From Halioglobus sp. (lineage in GTDB: Bacteria; Pseudomonadota; Gammaproteobacteria; Pseudomonadales; Halieaceae), in NCBI GenBank assembly GCA_020443425.1, contig JAGRIE010000016.1, positions 1 to 62,940 of the forward strand: a DNA stretch of 62,940 bases, written 5' to 3'. This document shows, piece by piece, positions 36,472 to 45,249 of this stretch (positions are counted from its first letter, which is position 1; each line of letters begins with the position of its first letter). Position numbers and translations under genes: made by a program. Under the pieces are notes generated by a model. The model had not been told where the DNA came from and did not search any database. It saw only the letters and a list, made by a program, of their open reading frames with translations.

Positions 36472-39075
36472 CTAGCTTTTTTCGTCGCCCACGGCGGCCT
36501 GCGCCGCGGCGATACGCGCTATCGGGACCCGGAACGGGCTGCAGGACACATAGTCCAGGCCGATGTCGTGGCAGAACTGGATGGAGCGGGGATCGCCACC
36601 GTGTTCGCCGCAGATCCCGTATTTGATGCCTTTTTTCTTGCCGCGGCTCTCGGTGATCGCGATCTCCATCAGCCTGCCCACCGCGCGTTGGTCCAGCGAC
36701 ACAAAGGGGTCGACGTCGATCAGCTTTTCCTTCAGGTATTTCGGTATGAACTTGCCGGCGTCATCGCGCGAGAAACCGTAGGTCATCTGTGTGAGGTCAT
36801 TGGTGCCGAAGCTCATAAACTCGACTTCCGGCGCGAGGCGATCAGCGCCCAGTGTGGCGCGCGGTGTCTCCATCATGGTGCCGATCTTGTAGCGGATGGA
36901 CAGCGGACGGATGGTGGCCAGCTCGCGGATACATTTGTCGATAATCTCGGTGATCAGGCGGATTTCCCGCACATTGATCACCAGCGGAATCATGATTTCA
37001 GGCAGTGGCCGGTAGCCCGCATCCATCGCCTCGGCCGCGGCACTGATAATCGCCTTGACCTGCATCTCGGTAATTTTCGGGTACACCACCGAGAGTCGGC
37101 AGCCGCGGAAGCCCAGCATGGGGTTGACCTCGGACAGCCGATGGGCGATCTCACGAATCTGTTTTACCGGCTTGCCGATCTGCGCGGCCAGCGCTTCAAT
37201 ATCGTCGCCACTTTGTGGCAGGAACTCGTGCAGCGGCGGGTCCAGCAGGCGGATGGTCACCGGCAGCCCGTCCATCACCTTGAACAGCTCCAGAATATCC
37301 TCATGCTGGAACACCTGTAGCTGGTCGAGGAAAGTCTGCCGCTCCTCGTCTGTCTCCGACAGGATCATCGCGCGCATCACGCCGATGCGTTCAGCGGCGA
37401 AGAACATATGTTCTGTGCGACACAGGCCGATACCCTCGGCGCCGAGTTCACGCGCCTTGGCGGCGTCTTCGGGTGTCTCCGCGTTTGCACGCACGCGCAG
37501 GCGCCGGTGTTTATCCGCCCAGCCCAGCAGTTCCTGGAAGTCCTCGCTGGAGCTCGCTTCAATCTTGGCGATATCGCCCAGCATCACTTCGCCGGACGTG
37601 CCGTCCAGCGTGATAATGTCACCGCGGCGCACTGTCACGCCCTCTGCTGTGGTCGCAGTTCCCTGCGCGGTGTCGATGCTCAGGGCACCACAGCCGGTGA
37701 TCGCACAGACGCCCATGCCGCGGGCGACCACGGCAGCGTGGGACGTCATTCCCCCCAATTCAGTGAGTACGCCAGCGGCGACGCGCATGCCGTGGATATC
37801 CTCTGGCGTCGTCTCGCGGCGCAGCAGTATGACGCTGTGTCCCGCGCTGCTCTCGGACTCTGCCTCCTCGGCTGAGAATACGGCTTTACCGGTGGCGCCA
37901 CCGGGGCTGGCCGGCAATCCGGTGGCAATGATGTCCTGTTTTGCGGTCGGGTCGACCATGGGGTGCAAAAAGGCCTCTACGTGTTCCGGCGAAACGCGCA
38001 TCAGGGCTTCGCGCTCGGTGATCAGGCCCTCCTTGACCATATCCACCGCGATTTTGATGGAGGCCCGGCCCGTGCGCTTGCCACTGCGGGTCTGCAGCAT
38101 ATAGAACTTGCCGTCCTGTACCGTGAATTCAATGTCCTGCATATCCCGGTAGTGTTTTTCCAGCAGCGCCTGCGTTTCGTATAACTCGTTGTAGACGGCG
38201 GGCATTCGCTCCTTCAGTGCCGAGACGGGCAGGGGCGTGCGTATACCGGCGACGACATCCTCGCCCGCGGCATTGAAGAGGTACTCACCAAAAAACTGGT
38301 GTTCGCCGGTAGCGGGGTTGCGGGTGAAGGCCACACCGGAGCCGGATTCATCTCCAAAATTGCCGAATACCATCGCCTGCACACCGACTGCGGTACCGAG
38401 ACTGTCGTCGATGTTGTTCATTTCGCGATACACGATCGCGCGCGGGGTGTGCCAGGACCGGAACACCGCTTCCACGGCCATTTTCAGCTGCACGAACGGG
38501 TCCTCGGGCATTTTCACCAGCGTTTTGTAGATAGCGACTATCTCGCGCCAGTCGTCGGCGGTCATGTCGACATCCTGCGGCTTGTTATTGCTGTGTTTGT
38601 AGCGCTCCAATACCTCTTCAAACTTGCTGCCATCCACATCCAGGACCACATCGGCAAACATCTGGATGAAGCGGCGGTAGGAGTCATAGGCAAAACGCGG
38701 ATTGCCGGTCCTGGCAGCGAGGCCCTCGGTGATCTCATCGTTGAGGCCGAGGTTGAGAATCGTATTCATCATGCCCGGCATGGAGACCGGCGCGCCAGAG
38801 CGCACGGAAAACAGCAGTGGATTCTCAGGGTCGCCGAAGCGGGCGCCCATCTTTTTTTCGACCAGGTCCAGCGCTACGCGGTACTCCTGCTCCAGCAGTG
38901 AGGGCAATTTGTTCCCGGCCAGGAAATACTCGCGACAGGTGGCGGTGGTGATGATGAATCCGTAGGGGACAGGCAGTCCCAGACTGGTCATTTCACACAG
39001 GTTTGCCCCCTTGCCGCCCAGCAGGTCCCGGTCGTCTTTGCTGCCTTCGTCGAACAGGTATACGCGTTTTGCCAT
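36472..39075 (-). CDS. ppdK: pyruvate, phosphate dikinase
   Basis: 867 aa, catalysing reversible formation of PEP from pyruvate, ATP and phosphate. The N-terminal ATP-grasp domain begins with GGKGANLCEMTSLGLPVP. The phosphohistidine domain has the catalytic His in GGMTSHAAVVARGMG. The C-terminal PEP/pyruvate barrel has GLCRTEHMFF and the SFGTNDLTQMTYG motif. The length is at the short end of the family (about 870-900) and looks complete. No gene for the dikinase regulatory protein is next to it. Confidence 0.96.
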   Translation of the reverse strand: MAKRVYLFDEGSKDDRDLLGGKGANLCEMTSLGLPVPYGFIITTATCREYFLAGNKLPSLLEQEYRVALDLVEKKMGARFGDPENPLLFSVRSGAPVSMPGMMNTILNLGLNDEITEGLAARTGNPRFAYDSYRRFIQMFADVVLDVDGSKFEEVLERYKHSNNKPQDVDMTADDWREIVAIYKTLVKMPEDPFVQLKMAVEAVFRSWHTPRAIVYREMNNIDDSLGTAVGVQAMVFGNFGDESGSGVAFTRNPATGEHQFFGEYLFNAAGEDVVAGIRTPLPVSALKERMPAVYNELYETQALLEKHYRDMQDIEFTVQDGKFYMLQTRSGKRTGRASIKIAVDMVKEGLITEREALMRVSPEHVEAFLHPMVDPTAKQDIIATGLPASPGGATGKAVFSAEEAESESSAGHSVILLRRETTPEDIHGMRVAAGVLTELGGMTSHAAVVARGMGVCAITGCGALSIDTAQGTATTAEGVTVRRGDIITLDGTSGEVMLGDIAKIEASSSEDFQELLGWADKHRRLRVRANAETPEDAAKARELGAEGIGLCRTEHMFFAAERIGVMRAMILSETDEERQTFLDQLQVFQHEDILELFKVMDGLPVTIRLLDPPLHEFLPQSGDDIEALAAQIGKPVKQIREIAHRLSEVNPMLGFRGCRLSVVYPKITEMQVKAIISAAAEAMDAGYRPLPEIMIPLVINVREIRLITEIIDKCIRELATIRPLSIRYKIGTMMETPRATLGADRLAPEVEFMSFGTNDLTQMTYGFSRDDAGKFIPKYLKEKLIDVDPFVSLDQRAVGRLMEIAITESRGKKKGIKYGICGEHGGDPRSIQFCHDIGLDYVSCSPFRVPIARIAAAQAAVGDEKS

Positions 39076-39221
39076 GGATTGGTGCCCGAATCTTCAGTGA
39101 TTGAGCCTGCGAGTATAGCCTTGTGCCGCGTTCAGTGGGAGTGCGAATCGCGGGGATTGGGCACTGCGGCACGGAATCCGCGGTGCCCCGGGTGCTGGCG
39201 GGCGCGCCTGGCGGGGGCTGC

Positions 39222-40118
39222 CTAGCGCTTGGCGAGCAACTCGCTGAGGCGCTCGATTTCGGACAGTTCCGCCGTTGCAGGTACCATGAACAGTTCCTCG
39301 CAACCGGCAGCCTCGGCATTGTCCAGTGCCTCCCTGACGCTGTCAGTCGAACTTCTGTGCACGGATTCCGCCATCATGGTGGCGATGTCGGCACCGGCGA
39401 TTGCGAGGTACTCATAGACGTAGTCGTACAGTTTCTGTTGGCCGCCATCCGCCAGTGTGTACCAGAAGCCACCCATGCGGTAGGGCGCCTGTTCACGCCC
39501 CGCACGTTCCCATGCCGCCTCTGCCATCGCGAAGGTACGGCTCAGTTCCGTCTCCTCGCCATTGCCGGACCAGGCGTAGAGTCCATCCGCCCACTTTGCG
39601 CAGCGCTCGATACTTTTCGGGCCCATGGCCCCGGCCAGCAGGCGCGGGCCGCCGGGCCTGTCCATCGCCGGGCCGATCTGGCCGCCGCCGGCCACAATCT
39701 CTTCACCGCGCCAGACCTTGCGCATCTCTTCAACCTGCCGGTCCAGCCTGCCGTAGCGACCCTCGAAGCGAGCGCCCACGGCCTCGTAATCCTTGGGACG
39801 GCCACCGTAGCCGAGGGCGACAGTGTTCACCCTGCCCCCGGAGAGGATATCCATCGTCGCCACTTCCTTCGCGACCCGGGTGGCGCTGTGCATCGGCAGG
39901 ACATACAGCGTCGCCGTGATCTCAACGCGTGAGGTTGCCATCGCCGCGGCGGCCAGCACCACGCGCATATCATAGGTCGGACCGTGGATGCGCTCGCCGC
40001 ACGACAGGGCGTGAAAGGGGCCGTCATCGATGGCCTTGAACCAGGCCAGGTAGTCCTCGCGGCTGAGCCCGGCTTTCATATAGGGCAGGCACACACCGAT
40101 TTTCATATTGGACGCCAT
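39222..40118 (-). CDS. LLM-class (luciferase-like) flavin-dependent oxidoreductase
   Basis: 298 aa TIM-barrel flavoenzyme of the bacterial luciferase-like superfamily. It opens with M-K-I-G-V-C-L-P-Y, then the R-V-E-I-T-A-T-L-Y strand, A-K-E-V-A-T-M-D-I-L-S-G-G-R and G-Y-G-G-R-P-K-D-Y-E, all typical. Members use FMN or F420 for monooxygenation or reduction; which applies here is not decided by the sequence. The start is ATG 40118, with GAGGA upstream; a second Met five residues on is also possible. It is divergent from the lipoprotein gene. Confidence 0.85.
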   Translation of the reverse strand: MASNMKIGVCLPYMKAGLSREDYLAWFKAIDDGPFHALSCGERIHGPTYDMRVVLAAAAMATSRVEITATLYVLPMHSATRVAKEVATMDILSGGRVNTVALGYGGRPKDYEAVGARFEGRYGRLDRQVEEMRKVWRGEEIVAGGGQIGPAMDRPGGPRLLAGAMGPKSIERCAKWADGLYAWSGNGEETELSRTFAMAEAAWERAGREQAPYRMGGFWYTLADGGQQKLYDYVYEYLAIAGADIATMMAESVHRSSTDSVREALDNAEAAGCEELFMVPATAELSEIERLSELLAKR

Positions 40119-40323
40119 CGCTGCCAGTTCCTCTTTTATGGATGAATAGAGTTTGCCGGGGCCTATATTAGCCCACTTCGTTTTTTCGGGTGTTCAGCAT
40201 TCTGTACTGTTCCGCCCTGAGATAGCGCCGACTGGCGCGCGTCCCTGCGCTCGCCGCCTGCGGCGTATATTTTCGCCCGGTACTCGCCGACGGGGATTGC
40301 CTTGGGGTAAACTCCCGGCTTAT

Positions 40324-41046
40324 ATGCCTAGCCTCCATCGATCCCCGTCCATTGTTGTCGCCACGCTGCTGACGCTCAGCGTGTTGTTGTGTGCCTGCAG
40401 CAGTCCGGCGCCAAAACGCGCGGTGTTGAAGGGTGACAATGTGCAGGCCGTTAATTTCAGTGGCTCCTGGGAGATGGACTACGGGCAGAGCGATAATACC
40501 CAACAGAAGCTCGACTCTATGGTGCGGGAGTTGAATCGGGAGGCGCAGCGGCGCGCCCAACAGGGCATGCAGCAGGGCTCGTTTGGCGGCGGCATGGTCA
40601 TCGGCGGTTCGGGTGGAAACAGCGGGTCCTCAATACTGGGCCTGGTGCGCATGGCTGATTTGATCACACAGGCCCCGCTGCTGGAGATCACCCAGGATAC
40701 CCACAAAATCCGCGTCAAGCGCGAAGGCGATTTCGACCTGACCTGTGAGTTCTACCCCGGGGAGTTGCGCCGTGTCGAGACACCGTTCGGGACGGAGATC
40801 TGCGGCTGGAACGGTCACCAGTTGGTGTTCAAGCTGTTGCTGCCGGACGGTCTCAGTATCCAGCATGTGATGACTATGGGAGCCGCCGGCCAGAAACTCA
40901 ATATCGCCACTACGGTGGTCACCGACCAGGTCTCCTTTCCGTTCCTGCTGAACCGGGTCTACAACCGGTTCGAACCGGGCGAGAGCGGGTATAAATGTGA
41001 AGTGACGTTGACCAGAGGCACGGTATGTACCACCGAAAAACAATAG
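40324..41046 (+). CDS. hypothetical lipoprotein
   Basis: 240 aa. Signal peptide of about 24 residues with a lipoprotein-type cleavage before C25 (L-C-A-C-S-S). A Gly/Ser/Gln-rich segment (about residues 75-105: QQGMQQGSFGGGMVIGG and following) interrupts the protein. The C-terminal part is beta-rich with four Cys (for example D-L-T-C-E-F, T-E-I-C-G-W, Y-K-C-E-V). No family recognised. The next gene starts inside its end (22-bp overlap), so the two products are probably made together and may interact in the periplasm. Confidence 0.75.
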   Translation: MPSLHRSPSIVVATLLTLSVLLCACSSPAPKRAVLKGDNVQAVNFSGSWEMDYGQSDNTQQKLDSMVRELNREAQRRAQQGMQQGSFGGGMVIGGSGGNSGSSILGLVRMADLITQAPLLEITQDTHKIRVKREGDFDLTCEFYPGELRRVETPFGTEICGWNGHQLVFKLLLPDGLSIQHVMTMGAAGQKLNIATTVVTDQVSFPFLLNRVYNRFEPGESGYKCEVTLTRGTVCTTEKQ

Positions 41047-42119
41047 CGCTGCTGTGCCGTATCCCCGCCGCGCTGCTGCTGGCGGTCGCTGTCGCCTGTC
41101 TGGCGCTGCCGGCACTGCCGGTGTCTGCAGCCGGTGAGGAGGAATTCGTCGACGTCGGCCTGGTCATATTCGATGCCGGAATCCCGGCCGATGAATCCAC
41201 GCACAGCAAGCTGGGTATCTTTCCCGAGATTCGCAAAGCTGAAGCCAAGTACATGCCGGTGATGCTGCGCGAGATCCTGGTCAACTCCGGTGACTGGGGG
41301 GTGGTGCGGGTATTGCCGGAACCGCTGGACTCCTCCGAGTTACTGGTGACCGGCACCATACAGCACTCCGATGGACAGCGGCTGGAACTGCATATCGAGG
41401 CGCGCGACGCAGCGGGCGCACAGTGGCTGGACCGGGTCTACACCGGGACTACGACACCCGCCGATTATCCGGTGAAAGTCCCCGGCGACCCGTTTATGCA
41501 GGTGTACCGGCAGATAGCGGCGGACCTGTTGGCCGTGCGCCGGCAGATGAGCGCAGGCCAGCTGGCAGACCTGCGGCAGATTGCGCTGATGCGCTACGCC
41601 GCGTCGCTCGCACCGCAGGTGTTCGGCGACTACCTGGCGACGACTTCGGAAGGCCGGTACACATTGGTGCGGTTGCCCGCCGAGGACGACCCGATGCTGG
41701 CTCGCGTGATTCGAATCCGCAACCAGGAATACCTGTTCATCGATACCGTGGACGAGCAGTACGCGAATCTCGCCGAACAGATGGCGCCGACCTACAATCT
41801 CTGGCGCCAGTACGGCGCAGAACAGGCCGAGTACCGGGACGAGTACCAGGCGCGGGTCAGCAGCAGGGACAGCCAGGGCCGGCGCGGTTCCTTCGTCGCC
41901 CTGGAGCAGACCTACAACGCGTACAAGTGGTCGAAAATCCACGAGCAGGATCTCGACGAACTGGCCCTGGGTTTCAACAACGAGGTGGCCCCCACGGTGA
42001 TGGAGGTCAGCGGCACCGTATTCAAGCTGACAGGCAGCCTGGACAGCCAGTACTCGGAGTGGCGAGCAATACTGCAGTGCATTTTTGCGCTTGAGACAGG
42101 CTTGCCGCCAGCGGCCTGA
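41025..42119 (+). CDS. hypothetical exported protein
   Basis: 364 aa. Signal peptide of about 36 residues ending in PVSAAG. The domain of about 40-150 (VDVGLVIFDAGIP, then ELLVTGTIQHSDGQRLELHI and GAQWLDRVY) has the feel of LpoB/CsgG-like periplasmic proteins that assemble or sense envelope complexes, but I cannot confirm it. The rest is helical and charged. The start overlaps the preceding lipoprotein gene by 22 bp, and the XRE regulator gene follows 19 bp later. Function unknown. Confidence 0.75.
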   Translation: MYHRKTIALLCRIPAALLLAVAVACLALPALPVSAAGEEEFVDVGLVIFDAGIPADESTHSKLGIFPEIRKAEAKYMPVMLREILVNSGDWGVVRVLPEPLDSSELLVTGTIQHSDGQRLELHIEARDAAGAQWLDRVYTGTTTPADYPVKVPGDPFMQVYRQIAADLLAVRRQMSAGQLADLRQIALMRYAASLAPQVFGDYLATTSEGRYTLVRLPAEDDPMLARVIRIRNQEYLFIDTVDEQYANLAEQMAPTYNLWRQYGAEQAEYRDEYQARVSSRDSQGRRGSFVALEQTYNAYKWSKIHEQDLDELALGFNNEVAPTVMEVSGTVFKLTGSLDSQYSEWRAILQCIFALETGLPPAA

Positions 42120-42138
42120 ATTCTGCTATGCTGTGCCT

Positions 42139-42870
42139 ATGGCCAGCAAAGACAAAGACAACGAATCGATTCTGTACTCCCTGCGCAAACTGACGGAACA
42201 GGTGGCTGGCGGTACTTTTGATTTCGCGCGCAACACGGCGACCCTGACGGCGATGTTCGGGGAGAGCTGGCTGCGGAACGCGCTGCTCAATAAACTGGAG
42301 CCCGAGCGCCTTGAGGCGATGGCCGAAGCCGGTCGCTTCCTGCGCGATGCGCGTGAGACGGCGGGCATGTCGCTGAAGGACCTGGCGGAGAGCCTCGGCC
42401 TGTCTGACCGCGCAATGCTTGAAGATATCGAGAGCGGCGAGACCATCATGCCGCTGGAGTTGATGCTGCGCAGTGCGGCGCTGCTGGCGCGGCACGACCC
42501 CATACCGTTCCTGATCAAGTTCATGCGAACCTACAATCCGGCGCTGGAGAAAGCGCTGGAGCAGTGGGGTGTGCTGGCGCTGCCCAAGCAGTATGAGCGG
42601 GAGCGTCGGTTTGTGAACCTGATGCGGCAGCACGATGCGCTGCGACGACTCTCCGATGACGAGTACGATCGCTATATTCACTACATGGGAAGTTCCAGCA
42701 ATCTGGTGCTGGACGTTATGCGCAAAGAGAAGGAGGCCAATGCCACCCGCAGGAAATCAAGCGCCAGTGCGAGTGCCAGTGACAAGCCCAAACCCAAGCC
42801 CAAGGCCCGACCCAAGACGTCGCGCAAAAAGGCCTCAACCCGGCGTACGCCAGCCAAAAGCGCAGATTAG
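42139..42870 (+). CDS. XRE-family HTH regulator with histone-like basic tail
   Basis: 243 aa. Residues about 66-115 form an XRE/Cro-type helix-turn-helix (ARETAGMSLKDLAESLGLSD). A helical middle region of about 120-205 has no known domain. The last 40 residues are a run of Lys, Pro, Arg, Ser and Ala (KPKPKPKARPKTSRKKAST then RRTPAKSAD), like AlgP or eukaryotic histone H1 tails, which would add non-specific DNA affinity. The start ATG 42139 lies 20 bp after the previous stop; the frame is open upstream inside that gene. Confidence 0.85.
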   Translation: MASKDKDNESILYSLRKLTEQVAGGTFDFARNTATLTAMFGESWLRNALLNKLEPERLEAMAEAGRFLRDARETAGMSLKDLAESLGLSDRAMLEDIESGETIMPLELMLRSAALLARHDPIPFLIKFMRTYNPALEKALEQWGVLALPKQYERERRFVNLMRQHDALRRLSDDEYDRYIHYMGSSSNLVLDVMRKEKEANATRRKSSASASASDKPKPKPKARPKTSRKKASTRRTPAKSAD

Positions 42871-42964
42871 TACCGGGGGCTCTCGCCTCCCTGCCAGCGC
42901 GCGGTTATAGTCACCTGCTTTCTCCTCCTACCCCGTCCTGAACAGAATGTAAGGCTCGCCCCTG

Positions 42965-45127
42965 ATGACAACAGACACAGACGCCTGGTTTGCCACCTGC
43001 CCCAAGGGCGTTGAATCACTGCTGGCGGCTGAACTCGGCTCGCTCGGCGCCGACACCACGCGGGAGACTGTGGCGGGCGTGCATTTTACCGGACCTCGCG
43101 CCCTGGCTTACCGCGCCTGCCTGTGGTCGCGCCTCGCCAACCGGGTGTTGTGGCCGCTGGCGCAGTTTGATGCGGTGGATGGCGATACCCTCTATCGCAA
43201 TATGAAGGACATCGACTGGGGCCGGCTGTTCACGCCCGACAAAACCATCGCGATTGACTTCTCCGGCGAGAACCGTGGCATCCGCAACACCCAGTTTGGC
43301 GCACAGCGCAGCAAGGATGCGATTGTCGACTGGTTCGTCAGTGCTGCGGCGGCGCGGCCCTCGGTGGACCGTGGCAATCCCGATGTGCGACTGAATGTCC
43401 GTCTCGTGCGTGATCGTGCCCACCTGTCGGTCGACCTCTCCGGCGGCAGCCTGCACCAGCGCGGTTACCGGCTGCAGGCCGGCGCTGCCCCGCTGAAGGA
43501 AAATCTCGCAGCAGCCGTGTTGTTGCGCGCGGACTGGCCGGGTGTTGCCGCGCGCGGCGGCGCACTGATCGACCCGCTTTGCGGCTCTGCCACGCTGCTG
43601 CTGGAGGGGGCGATGATGGCGGCAGATATCGCGCCGGGGCTGCAGCGCAAGCGCTTCGGATTCGAACACCTGTTGATTCACGACGCCGCGCAATGGCAGG
43701 CTATCGTCAGCGATGCGCGCAGCCGGGCCGAGCGCGGCAGGGCGGCGCAGCTGCCGGAGATAAGGGGCTATGACTGGGATCCGGCTGTGATCCGCCGCGC
43801 GCAGGACAATATCGCCCGTATCGGGCTGGAGAAAGTCGTGCGGGTGAGCTGTAAACCGGTCTCCGGCTTGCAAAAGCCCGATCACCGCCCGCTGCCGTTT
43901 GGCCTGCTGGTCTGCAATCCGCCCTACGGCGAGCGTATCGGTGAGAAGGAGAGCCTGGTGGGCCTCTACCGCCAGTTGGGTGAGGCGATGAGCCGTGAGT
44001 TTCCGGGTTGGCACGCTGCGATACTGACTTCGGATCTGGAGCTGGGCAAAGCCACGGGCCTGCGCAGTCACAAGCGCTATGCGCTGTTCAATGGCAAACT
44101 CGCCACCAGCCTGTTGCTGTTCGACCTGACCGACAACACGCTGCGCGATGCCGCCAAAGCGCCGGCTGCCGCCAGGGTGGAGCTGTCTGAAGGGGCCACC
44201 ATGTTTGCCAATCGCATCGTGAAGAATCGCAAACGCCTGGCGTCCTGGGTGAAACGTGAGCAGGTCCAGTGCTATCGGTTGTACGATGCCGATATGCCGG
44301 AGTACTCGGTGGCCGTCGATATCTACGGCGAGTATGTGCATGTGGCCGAATACCAGGCGCCCAAGTCGATTTCGCCGGAAGTGGCGCAGCACAGGCTGGA
44401 TGAAGTGCGGTCAGCTCTGCCAGCCGCGCTGGGCGTGGCCGCGGACCGTATTGTCTACAAACAGCGCAGTCGCCAGCGCGGCAAGGAGCAATACAAGCGG
44501 CAGGACAATCGCGGCGAGATGCTGACCGTGCGCGAGGGTGAGGCAAGGTTGCTGGTCAACCTGAACGACTATCTCGATACCGGTCTTTTTCTCGATCACC
44601 GGCCACTGCGCCTGAGAATTGCCCGCGAGGCAAAGGGCAGGGATTTCCTCAACCTGTTCTGCTATACGGGTGCCGCCACCGTGCACGCCGCACTGGGCGG
44701 GGCCCACTCCACCACCAGTGTCGACCTGTCCAACACCTACCTGGGCTGGTTGAATGACAACCTCGCGCTGAACGACCTCCAGTCGGGTCGCCATACCGTG
44801 ATTCGCGAGGACTGCCAGTCCTGGCTGGGCAGGGCGCGCACCCGTTACGACCTGATCCTGCTGGACCCGCCATCGTTTTCCAACTCCAAGGCGATGTCAG
44901 ACAGCTTTGATGTGCAGCGCGATCACGGTGAGCTGGTACGCAGGACAATGGCGGTTTTGCGCAAGCAGGGCCTGTTGTATTTCTCCAATAACCGTCGCGG
45001 TTTCACGCTGGACCCGTCGCTGCGCGACGAGTTCCAGTGCGAGGACATCACTGCATCGACGCTGCCCCCCGATTTTCAGCGCAACCGTAAAATTCACTGC
45101 TGCTGGGCAATCCGGCACAAAGCGTAG
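42965..45127 (+). CDS. rlmKL: bifunctional 23S rRNA methyltransferase RlmKL
   Basis: 720 aa. An N-terminal ferredoxin-like/THUMP region (about 1-160) precedes the RlmL domain with IDPLCGSATLLLEGA and the catalytic CNPPYGER (m2G2445). The C-terminal RlmK domain has FLNLFCYTGAATVHAA and LLDPPSFSNSK (m7G2069). Fusion, length and order match E. coli RlmKL. It acts on 23S rRNA during 50S assembly. A weak ribosome site (GTAAGG) precedes ATG 42965. Confidence 0.97.
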   Translation: MTTDTDAWFATCPKGVESLLAAELGSLGADTTRETVAGVHFTGPRALAYRACLWSRLANRVLWPLAQFDAVDGDTLYRNMKDIDWGRLFTPDKTIAIDFSGENRGIRNTQFGAQRSKDAIVDWFVSAAAARPSVDRGNPDVRLNVRLVRDRAHLSVDLSGGSLHQRGYRLQAGAAPLKENLAAAVLLRADWPGVAARGGALIDPLCGSATLLLEGAMMAADIAPGLQRKRFGFEHLLIHDAAQWQAIVSDARSRAERGRAAQLPEIRGYDWDPAVIRRAQDNIARIGLEKVVRVSCKPVSGLQKPDHRPLPFGLLVCNPPYGERIGEKESLVGLYRQLGEAMSREFPGWHAAILTSDLELGKATGLRSHKRYALFNGKLATSLLLFDLTDNTLRDAAKAPAAARVELSEGATMFANRIVKNRKRLASWVKREQVQCYRLYDADMPEYSVAVDIYGEYVHVAEYQAPKSISPEVAQHRLDEVRSALPAALGVAADRIVYKQRSRQRGKEQYKRQDNRGEMLTVREGEARLLVNLNDYLDTGLFLDHRPLRLRIAREAKGRDFLNLFCYTGAATVHAALGGAHSTTSVDLSNTYLGWLNDNLALNDLQSGRHTVIREDCQSWLGRARTRYDLILLDPPSFSNSKAMSDSFDVQRDHGELVRRTMAVLRKQGLLYFSNNRRGFTLDPSLRDEFQCEDITASTLPPDFQRNRKIHCCWAIRHKA

Positions 45128-45146
45128 GGGTGGGCCCCGGCGGGTT

Positions 45147-45171
45147 TTGACAATCCGCTGAAAAATTGACA
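45147..45171 (+). promoter_or_regulatory. direct repeat TTGACA before the YCF48/RND/DUF1302/DUF1329 cluster
   Basis: TTGACA occurs at 45147-45152 and again at 45166-45171, 19 bp apart, about two helical turns. Neither copy is followed at 17 bp by an acceptable -10. The second copy merges with TGAC-ACGA-GTCA, a short perfect inverted repeat at 45167-45178. A CATAAT at 45202-45207 could be the -10 of a promoter with a weak -35, for which the repeats would be activator sites. Confidence 0.35.
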
Positions 45172-45249
45172 CGAGTCATGTCTGGCGTGTTTCGCCGGGG
45201 ACATAATGAGCAGCATACACACGTAATCTATAACAAGGTGTGCTTTGCT

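Noticed and set aside
43016-44392. A 458-codon minus-strand open frame
   Set aside because: It lies entirely antisense to rlmKL, whose catalytic motifs are intact; the translation has no recognisable domain.
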